Shown here: piece after piece, positions 43,101-53,271 of the stretch | How positions within the stretch are numbered: position 1 is the stretch's first letter | How the letters are laid out: each line of letters opens with the position of its first letter | Origin: Embiotoca jacksoni | Taxonomy: Eukaryota; Chordata; Actinopteri; Embiotocidae | Assembly (NCBI GenBank): GCA_022577435.1 | Contig: JAKOON010000016.1 | Coordinates: forward strand, 13,690,276-13,754,275 | Direction of reading: 5' to 3' | Length of the DNA stretch: 64,000 bases | Position numbers and translations under genes: made by a program | The notes under the pieces: model-generated | What the model saw: the letters and a program-made list of their open reading frames with translations, nothing else | What the model was told of the DNA's origin: nothing | Database searches by the model: none

Positions 43101-44590
43101 TAATAGCATATATCTGATCCAATGTGATGAAAAACAAAGAAAGAGAGTGCTGTGAGAGTGTCGCATCCATTAAACCTCACTGAAAGCTAATCAAGTCTCA
43201 GACCCACCACAACGGAACGGAGCTGAAATGTGCCCGGAGCTTTATTTGCTTTTCAATACTTTTGATCTCAGACATCAGAAACATCACAAAATGAGGTTGT
43301 TTTTTTTTACAGCAACACAATGTGTGTGGTTTGCAATAAAAGATCAGTTAGCTTTTCTTGTTCAATCATTTACTTCAACAAAGAAATTAAGCCTAATGAA
43401 GTGACATTTTGAAACGGCACTAATATCCCATCCCTTTCCTCTGAGGTTTTTTTTTTTTTTTTTTAACTCTCTCACTCTTAACTTTGTGATTAAAAGCAGA
43501 TGATACAGATCAACAGGCTGGCGTCTTCAGTCATATTACCCTCAGGGTTCTCCATTACAACCACAAGCAAACAATTTAAATTGTTTATTCATTGCTTATG
43601 ACCGACTTTTCAATTGTTTATTCATTATTATTTGCCTGTGGGTGAATTGTTATTTTTCAACAGTGTGGATGCCTCCCACCTCTGCACTCTCTCTGTTATT
43701 CGTGGATGGATACGGGGGATGGCAGGTTAACAAGCAGGATGCATTGTGGTCATTTTGCTAACAATCAATTACATTAAAAGCGCGACGCTGGCATGAAACA
43801 GTACGAAGCAGGGCCGCAGTGCTGTCGAGAGCAAACAAAGCCCGGTAGACGAGCAGCGTCAGGCACTGCAGATAAAGTAGCGCAGGGTAAGGCAATGCTC
43901 GGTAGGCGAAGCAGTAGCGTACTTAAGAGTGAGCAGGGTTAGCTGTAGCCACTTTCTGGCAAAGTTCCGTGCCAACTCAGCCAAAAGTCCCCTGTGATAC
44001 AGGATGCACATTAAGTTAAAAGAATAATAATAATTACCACCAAAGTATATAAAACTAACATAATAAAATCACATACCAATCAGGCAACGTTTGTCCGCTC
44101 CAGAAGTGGAGAGAATGGCATGTAGCGTTGCCCCCGGCAGCAATGTAAACAAAACGTGGTTATGAAACGTAACACAATAATATATTAAAACAAGGAGTAA
44201 TCGAGAGCTACTAACTACTGACACTAATCCGTGGGTCAGTCACCTGTGAGGGGAGCCCAAGAGATCGTCTACAAAATCACAGAAAGCCAATATAACGAAA
44301 GCAAAGCACGACTGACAGAGAAACAATACGGTAGCATTCGTGCATACCTGCAACAGCGGCGGATGTCAGGCAGACCGGAAGTGGGACATGCGTTTGATGT
44401 CAGGGGAGAGCTAAGAGAATCCCCACCGGCATTTATATGATGCCTGCCCACAATGATTGGCTAGTGAGCCTTGTGAGTAAGGGATATAACAAAGGTCCAG
44501 AGAGTGATAGAAGCTCCATTATGCTACAATCTACTCTTCCTTCTTGCATCGTCGCCCCAATGATGTAACAGGGGAGACTAAAATAGTTCG
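40145..44590. other. intergenic, possible gypsy LTR at its right side
   Basis: No gene recognised. Includes a GAT run near 40433, poly(A) at about 41981-41998 and poly(T) near 43447. The part from about 43790 to 44590 is richer in CpG than its surroundings and directly follows the 3' end of the gypsy coding region, so it may contain its 3' LTR. No matching second LTR was found. Confidence 0.4.
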
Positions 44591-44592
44591 AA

Positions 44593-45006
44593 CTAACTCC
44601 AGGGTCTGAACACCTCAAACATTGCATTGGACACAGGACCAGGGGGATTTGCAGGCCTGTATGCCATTCCCGTTACAGATCTGGGAAGATGGTGCACATT
44701 AGAATGTTGGCCAGCAGTTGACCGTGCGGTCCGATGTACTGCCACATCACCACTTTTAAGGTGATTGGATGGTGGGCCAGCCCAGGAGGCAGATGGTTGG
44801 TCTGTCGTCACAGTAGTGTGAACCACTGAGGGACCTGGCACAGTGGAAACTAGGTCAAATGGCAGGGGTAGCAGCCCCGGGGTGGTCTGTGTCACTGCGG
44901 TTGGTCTGGCAGATGTCAAAGTAGGTGTTGCCTGAGAACCTTCCTGCTGCAACATCAACAAATCACCATCAGGTGACGACTCATCTTCAGAGAGTGACAT
45001 GCCCAT
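44593..45006 (-). pseudogene. gypsy polyprotein C-terminal tail (probable)
   Basis: A 137-codon open frame starting MGMSLSEDESSPDGDLLM, rich in Ser, Thr and Pro, in the position of the region after integrase. No domain was recognised, and assignment to the element rests on position and strand. Confidence 0.5.
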
Positions 45007-45062
45007 GGAACACGGTCCACTGGTGGAGGCACAACCTGGAGAGTTTGCTCCAACCAGGGCTT

Positions 45063-46200
45063 TTAGCAGGTTACAATGGACTTGCCTGGTTTCAGTCTGG
45101 TCGTCAACAGGTGCAATGGTGTAAACCGAGCCACCATCCCAGGTGCCTTCTGGACTCTATTTAACTCAGAACCACAAAGATCCTGGATTTTATGACCTCC
45201 CGTCACACTAAAAGTTCTATTGAAACGTTTGCATTGACCATTACCGGCCGGATGGTAGGGAGTGGTGTGAGACTTTTCAATGCCATAAAGGCTGCACAGC
45301 TGCTGGATATGGACATTTTTAAAGTTGCGGCTCTGGTGTGAGTGTATATGGGCAGGGACACCAAACTTGAAAAAACTATTCTGCCACAAAAACCTGTGCT
45401 ACTGTGGAGGCATGTTGATCACGGGTGAGAATAGCCAGTGTGTATTTACTGAAAACGTCTGTCATTACCAGGACATTTTCCAATCCATTATGGGCAGGTT
45501 CCAACATAGTATAATCCATGGCCAAAATCTCATTAGGCCGTGAAGCCAATAAATGCCCCAAGTAGCTGGCTGGGTGTCTTTGGCCACTTGGCATCTTTCA
45601 CAGGCCTGACACCACCAGCCTGCCACCTCAGAGGACATACCTGGCCAGTAACAACGAGCCTGCAGGAGCTCCAACGTTCTCTCCACACTTTGATGGCCGT
45701 GCTCCTGATGAACCCCAGTTAGAACCTCTTCCAGCCGGCAGCAGCAGTTGGAACATTGCCTCTGCACCATCAGTGCAGAAAACCTGGCGACACAGGACCC
45801 TGTTCTGTTCAACCAGGCAGTCCCATTGTCGGAGCAGCACCAATATGGGCCGAGATAAATGTTTACGCTCGTCATGGTTAGGATGTTGCTTCTGTCTCCA
45901 GAACAACAGGACTTCCTGGATAACTGGGTCAGCCTGCTGGAGAGCACAAATGTCAGACAGTGTGCGATTAGGCAAGACTGTGACAGCAGCTTGGGTTGCC
46001 TCAACCTTCCCCAACTGCAATGCTCGCTGAAAGGATTTGGGAAGCGAAGTGCCAGGGACCATAGCTTCCTTGTCCTGCCTGCCTGGTGGATGCTGCCAGG
46101 AGAGTGAGTCAACGTTCTTGTTGCTTCTCCCTCACCTGTACTTTACCTCAAAGTCAAAGGATGCAAGTTGGGCCGCCCACCGTTGTTCAGTGGCGCCAAG
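45063..46200 (-). pseudogene. gypsy RNase H end plus integrase
   Basis: Starts KLGATEQRWAAQLASFDFEV (RNase H end). An integrase HHCC zinc-binding segment follows (HGHQSVERTLELLQ...CQACERCQ), then the catalytic core in other frames. The first Asp (LAMDYT) is present. The second Asp is His (HSHQ, codon 45336-45338), and the Glu is Lys (QCKR, codon 45228-45230). At least two frameshifts are present. Inactive. Confidence 0.85.
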
Positions 46201-46204
46201 TTTA

Positions 46205-46830
46205 GCAGACGTTTGTGCTTCCTAGCTCTGCAACAAGCTTATGTAGAGGGGCTGCCAGCTTGACAAAGCCCTCTACAAAGCGACAATAATAGCTGGCAAG
46301 CCCCAGACAAAACCGCAGCTCAGAGATAGTAGAGAGCGGCTGCCAGTTAGCCACCACCTCTATCTTGCTTGGATCAGTGGAGACACCCTTGTCCGAGTTG
46401 ACATGGCCCAAATAATACACCTCCTTCTGGAAAAACGCACATTTGGTGAGCTTTGCCTAGAGGCCCTCCTGCTAAAGCCGACCCAGCACCACTTCCAGTC
46501 TCTCCAGATGTTGTTCTAATGACGAAGAGAAAACTATAATGTCGTCAAGATAGAGGAGTAATGACTGGCACTGTTGGTGGCCGACTAGATGCTTCATTAA
46601 TCTCTGGAAGGTGCTGGGGGCGTTGTAGAGCCCAAAGGGCATGAGGTTCCACTCAAACAAGCCAAATGGGGCGCAGAATGCTGTCTTGGGTCTGTCTTTC
46701 TCAGCTACTGGGACCTAATTGTACCTACTGGCCAGATCTGTGGTGGAAAACCAGCAAGCACCTGTCAGTGCATCCAGGGATTCCTCGATACGAAGTAAAG
46801 GAAAAGCATCTTTTCTGGTCTTACTGGTCT
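46205..46830 (-). pseudogene. gypsy reverse transcriptase fragment
   Basis: Contains LFEWNLMPFGLYNAPSTFQR and the catalytic YLDDIIVFSS at 46531-46554 (intact). After two TAG stops near 46455-46470 it continues with YYLGHVNSDKGVSTDPSKIE. The front part of RT is missing because of the Gag junction. The sequence stops near 46205, before the RNase H core. Confidence 0.88.
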
Positions 46831-46834
46831 TACA

Positions 46835-47351
46835 GCCTCCATAAGGCTCATCAAAGCAAGGGAGAACTCTTGTAGGGTCTCCCCTTCTTGTTGTCTTCTG
46901 GAAACGATGGCCTCCTGCAAGGCTACATAGGACTCAGAACACCCGTACAACTCCTGTAACGTGGCAATAAACGTGGCTGAACCCCCTCGTACTGCACTAA
47001 AGCGAATTTGTATCTCCTCACGTGCCTCTCCTTCCAAGTGATCAAACAAAAAGAATGCCTGATCGGATGTAGATAAACGTCATGCCGTCACACACGCTTT
47101 CACCTCCTCAATCCACTCATTCAACCTATACCTGACCGTCCCCTAAACATAGGGCATTTCAGGTCTCGGGGCATGAACACTAGCCTCTCTGTGACAGGGG
47201 TACTAACAGTGGCAGAAACAATAGGTGGCACAGAAGTAGAAGGCATAGCATTAGAGCCAGGGACAGTGGAAGCCTGTTCCTGGCATAGCCTCTCATTATC
47301 TGCTGTCACCTGGGCAACTAGATCCCTTAACTCTTGCAGATCTTCTGCCAT
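46835..47351 (-). pseudogene. gypsy Gag fragment
   Basis: Begins MAEDLQELRDLVAQVTADNE and continues with ERLVFMPRDLKCPMFRGRSG. A single-base frameshift near 47121 and a TGA near 47083 break it. It resumes as FDHLEGEAREEIQIRF, LQELYGC and FSLALMSLMEAV, and is then cut at about 46830. The CCHC zinc knuckle is absent. Confidence 0.85.
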
Positions 47352-47479
47352 AACTACAAATTAATAAACAAAGGACGACTCTACTGGGGTGGTTCAGCAC
47401 GGAAGTGAAGAAAAACAAATAAAAAACAGGTTAGCCGAATACCTTACCAGGACCTGCTACAGGCTCACAAGAAACACAA

Positions 47480-50400
47480 AGAAGTTGCTGCTTTGCCTTT
47501 AAACAAGAAATTTCACAAAGTTAAACAAACACAATACACCAAATAACATTTACTCAGTGCAACAACAAAAAATAAAAATGGAACATATGTCTCTGCTTTC
47601 AAAAAGTATATCCTGCCGACATTCTCAAAATAAATGCACACACTTCACCAAGGACTTTGTACTCGTTGTTGAAGGATTTGCCGAAGGAGAATTGATCTAT
47701 TGTGTGCTGCTTAACACCGAGGCTTCTGGATCAATTTTGTGTTCATCTGAAAATCATTTAAAATTCTTCACAGCTCAATCTATCCTTACTTTAGATTGTA
47801 TCCATTTTAATGCAGACTGACTTCGTTCCTCAGGTGCCTTTCCAGGAGAAACACAAGAGAAAAACAACAAAGTTTGCAGTGCAAATGAAACTGCAATAAC
47901 TGTAACTGTAATAACTTGAGATGATTAGCCACAAACAACCTCATCTGCAAGCAGTATCAGCAACAATTTACAGTATTTCTTGACTTTAGTTCATATTTGT
48001 TGCTTTATAATGCTCGCTCAGCATGTTGATAATTTACAATTTGATTAGCTGATGCACCTGATTCTTTTCTTCCTGTAGCTGAGCAGCCAATGAAAAGAGG
48101 TTTGTTTGTGCCCTGGATTAACAAAGTATTAATAAAATGCCGTCTGGCTGCACAATCTCCATTGCCAGAGGTTTCAGCTCAACTGTGTCTGAGGAGTGTG
48201 GAGTCATTGTGAAGTCTAGGCAGCATTCGAGAGAGAAATACATCCAATATGTTTCAGTCATTATTATAGTTAATTAGACAGGAGAGCTGAGAGGATGCTA
48301 AACAGAATGATGAGCTCAGAGAAGTGATGAACCGACCTCAAAGGATACAATCAGGCAACTTCAGCGTTCACACTTTCCTCTGCCAGACTACTATTACCAC
48401 AAACATCTGAGTGGAGGTGATTGTGTTAGTCAGAGGAAACAGATGACTCATTGTGTTTGTGATATTCTCTGACAAGGCTGTGGGATACGGCAGGATATGA
48501 ATTTCCAAGTAATCATCTTTGTCATAATAGAGTCAAGGATGCTTTTTATGGCCCTTGATCATAATTACAGTGTCAAATGGAAATGACACACCAACTTTTA
48601 TACCCTCAGCGAAAACAACTAAAACACCCACAAAGGAAAAAAATAAGACATCTTCAGAAAGTCATGGAGAGATCTGTCTTTGCACAAAGTCTATATATGA
48701 ACTTAAGGAAAAAACACATAAATTTCTCATGCAAAAACTTGTGATCACGTGACCATGTGCACATGTGAAACATGTATTTTGCCCATTGCAAACCTGGGGT
48801 TTTGGAACATTTTCATGGCGGGATGTGTGAAGCCCATGTATATTCCTATGTGAAAACATTTCCACATATTTTCCACATGTTATCATATGTTACAGCATAC
48901 ATGCGATCACATAGGGTGGCTTCACTTTACAGTTATATGCAGTCATTTTCCTGTTCCACGTGTTTTGTGAAGCCTTATTTTACTGATCAAACCCATAGTA
49001 GCTTCATTTTATATTTAATTTGTCCATCATCACTAAAATGACAGTTTATGGCGGTCAGAGAAAATCCTGACCGAGAAAAGAACCCGAATGTCACATTCCT
49101 GGTAGTTTGTGAGAAAAGACCACACTGACTGTGCAGTTGCAAAAAGGCAATTTATCCAAATTTTTTTGCAGAGACAGTTGGTGGGAACAGCTTGGTCCAT
49201 GGTAACATTATTCTTTGTGCCTGAGGCTGATTAGAAAAAAATATCTTATCTGAACTCCATTTCCCCCTCTCAGGATGTCCCCTGCTGGACTCCAGTACTT
49301 TATGTCGGCTGCCAGATTGAGAAGCTTTGAATTCACCCCCAGATGCTCCTTCAGGAGTCTAAATGCGGCACCAGCTGCATCTCAATGGGACAGCAAATGT
49401 GTGGCAGTGAAGACAGTAAACACCTTTGCAAAATAATGTCAAGGAAAACACATCAGCTATCAAATGTATTGAAATGAAGCATCTTCTATTTTGCAATTGT
49501 TTCAAATTCAATACAACATTTTTAATGATATTATCTGTTTAACTATTTGAGTGAAAAGTTGAATCTTGAAGATGTACATGGATTTCAGAATATCTTCCTG
49601 TCTGTTTGCCTCCCTTTTGCTTTAATGACGACTTTTACTACCACACATGTTTGTGCTTTTTACCCAACATGATCTCACAATGTTCCAAAGAGCATCTTGT
49701 CATATCAGGAATGTTTGTTTTCTCAGCAAACTCTATAACTGTGTTATGCTGCTTTTCCCTCGCACTTAAAATAAACTTGATGTATTAATGTTCTGAAGGT
49801 GGGCTCACTTTTCCACCTGACCCTGTACTGCTCCCTCAGAAACCTTCAATCTAACCATGATTTGATGCAAAGAAAGCACCTCTTTGTTTAGAAAAACAAT
49901 TGTGTAGTTGATCATCTGATACAAATGTGAACTCTCATATTCAGATTTGACAACCAACTCAAAAACGAAAATATCCATGACCTAATGTTATATGTTTGTT
50001 GTATGGCATGGGGTGTTTTAAAGTCAACTCCTCACAGTTGGAGTTGTTGCTTAAACTCTGACTGATTTTATAATGTTGTGCAATCGTAGACATGGTAGAT
50101 CTGTAAATCCCACGTGATAGTATTTTTCCTTTTGGCAGGTAGTTTATGAGTAAAATAAATTGACCTTAAGATATTTTTTATGATTTAATAAAAGTTGAAG
50201 GAATAATACACATATAGAAATTGGTGATATTGAGCTTGGCATACATAAAGTAAGGTGATTGTAAGCCTAAAATCAGTTGCCATTTACAAAGGTGATCTGT
50301 CACATGATTTGTTATCAAATTCTTCTCTGAGTATTATCTCTAGTAGGTATGATGGACACTTTCTTTCTTCTGGTGTGGTTAGAAAACCTTTTAAATATTT

Positions 50401-50555
50401 CAGAAAGCTCTAATGTGTTGATCCATATTGTCGGATAGATACTCGAATCAGTGTCAGGAGTCCAAATTGAAAGAGAAAATGTCCCTGTTGCCACCACCCT
50501 GTTGGTTAGAAATGTGAACCGCTTGGATCAAAGGTGAACCGGCTTCCTTATTGTA
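47480..50555. other. intergenic upstream of sec14l1, nothing coding recognised
   Basis: AT-rich DNA. A stretch at 48740-48970 contains two CACGTG E-boxes (about 48746-48751 and 48958-48963) and many ACATGT/CACATG-like motifs. No gene is evident. Confidence 0.45.
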
Positions 50556-50560
50556 GGAAA

Positions 50561-50570
50561 GGGGCGGAGC
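50561..50570 (+). promoter_or_regulatory. GC box in the sec14l1 promoter
   Basis: GGGGCGGAGC is a typical Sp1-type GC box, about 160 bp upstream of the end of the noncoding first exon. The surrounding 50.5-50.75 kb is richer in CpG than its flanks. No TATA box is evident, as expected for a housekeeping-type promoter. Confidence 0.5.
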
Positions 50571-50639
50571 GACCGGTATGTGCCCCTGTCAGAAGGATCA
50601 TGTCTGTGTGTATCATTTTGCGGTTTAAAATGCGGGAGG

Positions 50640-50722
50640 TTATACTTTCTTCGGTCAGCTGACAATATGGATACACAGACAGTTATAGAGCTGCAGTGAC
50701 GCATCGGGATTTGAAGTCTGAG
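50640..50722 (+). other. sec14l1: sec14l1 noncoding first exon (start uncertain)
   Basis: The sequence ends at a strong donor (GAG|GTGAGTTAAG at 50723), and the next exon, with the ATG, has its acceptor at 50949. This fits a 5'UTR exon downstream of the GC box. The transcription start is not visible in sequence, and 50640 is a guess. Confidence 0.5.
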
Positions 50723-50974
50723 GTGAGTTAAGTTCGCATTAGGTCGTTTGTCACTGTGTGCGCCTGCGTGTAGCCTATGTCTTCTTTCCACTTGTTAGAA
50801 ACTTTGGCCGGATGTCATTCCTCGCGATACTTTATATTATCTGAGTAACAGCTGCCTCTTGTATATAACCTATACACGTACACACACACATAGCTTAAAC
50901 AGCATATTACTGCTGTCATGTCATGCTGTTGTCTCTGATCATTTAACAGAGTTGCCGTGGAATGAGCTTCAACC

Positions 50975-51037
50975 ATGGTGCAGGAATACCAGTCCCCTGT
51001 TCGGGTCTTCAAGCACCCATTTGAGTTGATCATGGCG
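50975..51037 (+). CDS. sec14l1: sec14l1 coding exon 1 (contains ATG)
   Basis: 21 codons, MVQEYQSPVRVFKHPFELIM then A. The ATG is in a good Kozak context (accATGg). The exon itself begins at about 50950 after ACAG with 25 bp of 5'UTR. Donor is GTGAGT. Confidence 0.95.
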
Positions 51038-51493
51038 GTGAGTAAAGCGGTTACATATAGTGCCGTCATAAAGACAAGTTATGTATGTCTGTGACCACTT
51101 AGCTCCTAACTCAGCAGTGGATGTGATTGTTATTACTTTGCAGGATGTTACATAACCACACTGGGGACTACAGTGCACATATCTACTTTTCTTTGCACCC
51201 CTCAGACAAATTCTATGTTTGTGCTGCTGAAAGTAATTAAAGATGAGCATGTGGAAACGTTTCTCACTGGATTCCACAGCTCAGTTGTGGCACCGATAGG
51301 GAGACACCTCCCAGGGTCATCGTCTCATTCTTGATGTGCACTTACCTGCAGTAAATGCTGTGTGTTGAATGACAGGTCAGAGTGTACTGCATATACCCTC
51401 TCCTCTTCTCTGCTGCTCCTGTGGTAAATACAGTAATCTACAGGCTGCCTGCTGCCAGGAAGCTGCTTACCAAACTTTGTGTTTCTTAAGTGG

Positions 51494-51524
<31 letters not shown>

Positions 51525-53196
51525 TCTGTATTGTAGGCAGAATTGACAATTTTGTGTTTTGCCTCCTTGACTGGCCTGTGTTAAATATTTCAGCAAAAGT
51601 CACTAATATATATTTGAAGTATCTGTTGCTCATTAAAACTCAGCATATATATAGTTTTCTTATCATCATATGATGCTTCATAAGAGGTCAGACGTTATTT
51701 TGTGTGATTGTTGTAAAGATATTAGGAATATTATATAACTTGAATTGCTGGGCTGACCTTTTTCTTGCTCCTGAGAACAGCTGACGAAATGTAGATGATG
51801 CAACACAGTGATAAGACGTGGCCACAGCAGAGTGTTTCCAGCTGTATTTATGTAACTCAAAATAGATTTTGATATCAGTTCAGCAGTATTGAACAGTTAC
51901 ACAGGGAAATACAGTAAAGTAGCGACAGAGATCCGAATTTCTAAACACTTACTCACCACGGAACAACCTGTCTTTTCCTTGAGTGGAATATTTTTCATTA
52001 TGATACTGATGTATTGTTTTTTTTTTTTGTCCTGAAACCTGCATCTCAGTGCTTTAAATTCACATAAAAAACAGGAACTGTGAGCAAAGATAAAGTAGGA
52101 CAAATGTAAAATAAATGGATTTCCATGCAAGGCGCTCTGATCTCACCCACTCTCACAGTCTGCTCTTGGTGTTGTTTCTTGTTCTCTGAAGTAACATATT
52201 AAGCCAAAGGTTTATGCAATATCTTCAGAGTGGGGAGTGTGAAGCTGCTGTGACATTTTGCTCTGCGGCTATGACTTCATTACCACACAGTTACAGTTAA
52301 CACAGTTCACTGTATGGTCATTGCCCACACAAGTGTCATTTGATACCTTTCCATGAAACATTGCAGGTGTAAAATTCTTGCTGTGTCACTGCAGGTGAAA
52401 AGGGTCTTGAAATAAGCCTCCTGTGGAAACTAAATAATGGCTCCTGTGAGAAGAGTCAGGCTGCAGCAGCATAAAGAAGAGAATCCAGTGAATATTCTGC
52501 CTCCTCCTCCGCTGCCATTTATCTCCAAGCTTTCTTATTAGTCCCCTGGACGATCCTGGAGCCGGCGATTATTGCTTAGGGTAACAGTCCTAATCAGTGT
52601 CCAGGATGTTACTGAATGTTCAACCAGTGACATCACTGATGTCCCTTTCATGACACCTCTTTATGACTGACCTGGGCCTCTAATAGAAATGCATTAGATT
52701 GTTTTTTATATAGCTGCACGAAGCTAACAGTAAATGTTTTTTTACTTGTAGGATTGCATTTAATCAATATCACCAGAGGAAATAAAACATTATTTATGCT
52801 CCATAGCCACAGTCATTAGAGAGGTATTGGCTCGGCCATGTGAAATGTAATAGTGTAGAATATTGGGAGCTGCTGTTTTTTTCATGTTTGAGGCATACAA
52901 AGTCTTCTGGGGGTCATTGATAGTTCTGCTGAGCCTCAAACATTAGAGACTCTTCTTTTATATTCTGCTTCCATTGTGTGTTTACACCATTAACTCTGAG
53001 AGGAATGGGCAGGACAACGATTTCAATTTGTCTTCAATCACTGAGACATATTGTTTCTGGTGCACAGTGTCTCTGTTACACAATGCCAGTCAATGCTGCT
53101 TATTTACCAGGGAAACATTTCCCATTAATTTTCTCAGTGGATAATTCCATCTCATTGATTGGATTGCTCATGCTGTGCTTTATCAATGCAAGCGGG

Positions 53197-53271
<75 letters not shown>

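Larger units (their letters stand above)
44593..47351 (-). mobile_element. Ty3/gypsy retrotransposon, collapsed and inactive
   Basis: Minus-strand order: Gag start (47351), truncated Gag, reverse transcriptase, end of RNase H, integrase, C-terminal tail. Two large internal deletions are inferred: Gag joined to RT near 46830, removing the nucleocapsid, protease and front of RT; and RT joined to the end of RNase H near 46205. Frameshifts and stops lie throughout. I found no paired LTRs by eye. Confidence 0.85.

Noticed and set aside
43790..44590. Paired LTRs of the gypsy element
   Set aside because: A CpG-richer segment follows the integrase end, but I could not find a matching copy upstream of Gag (47.36-48 kb), so no LTR pair is claimed.
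44593..47351. A host gene derived from a gypsy element
   Set aside because: Frameshifts, stops, two large deletions and substituted integrase residues show decay rather than domestication.
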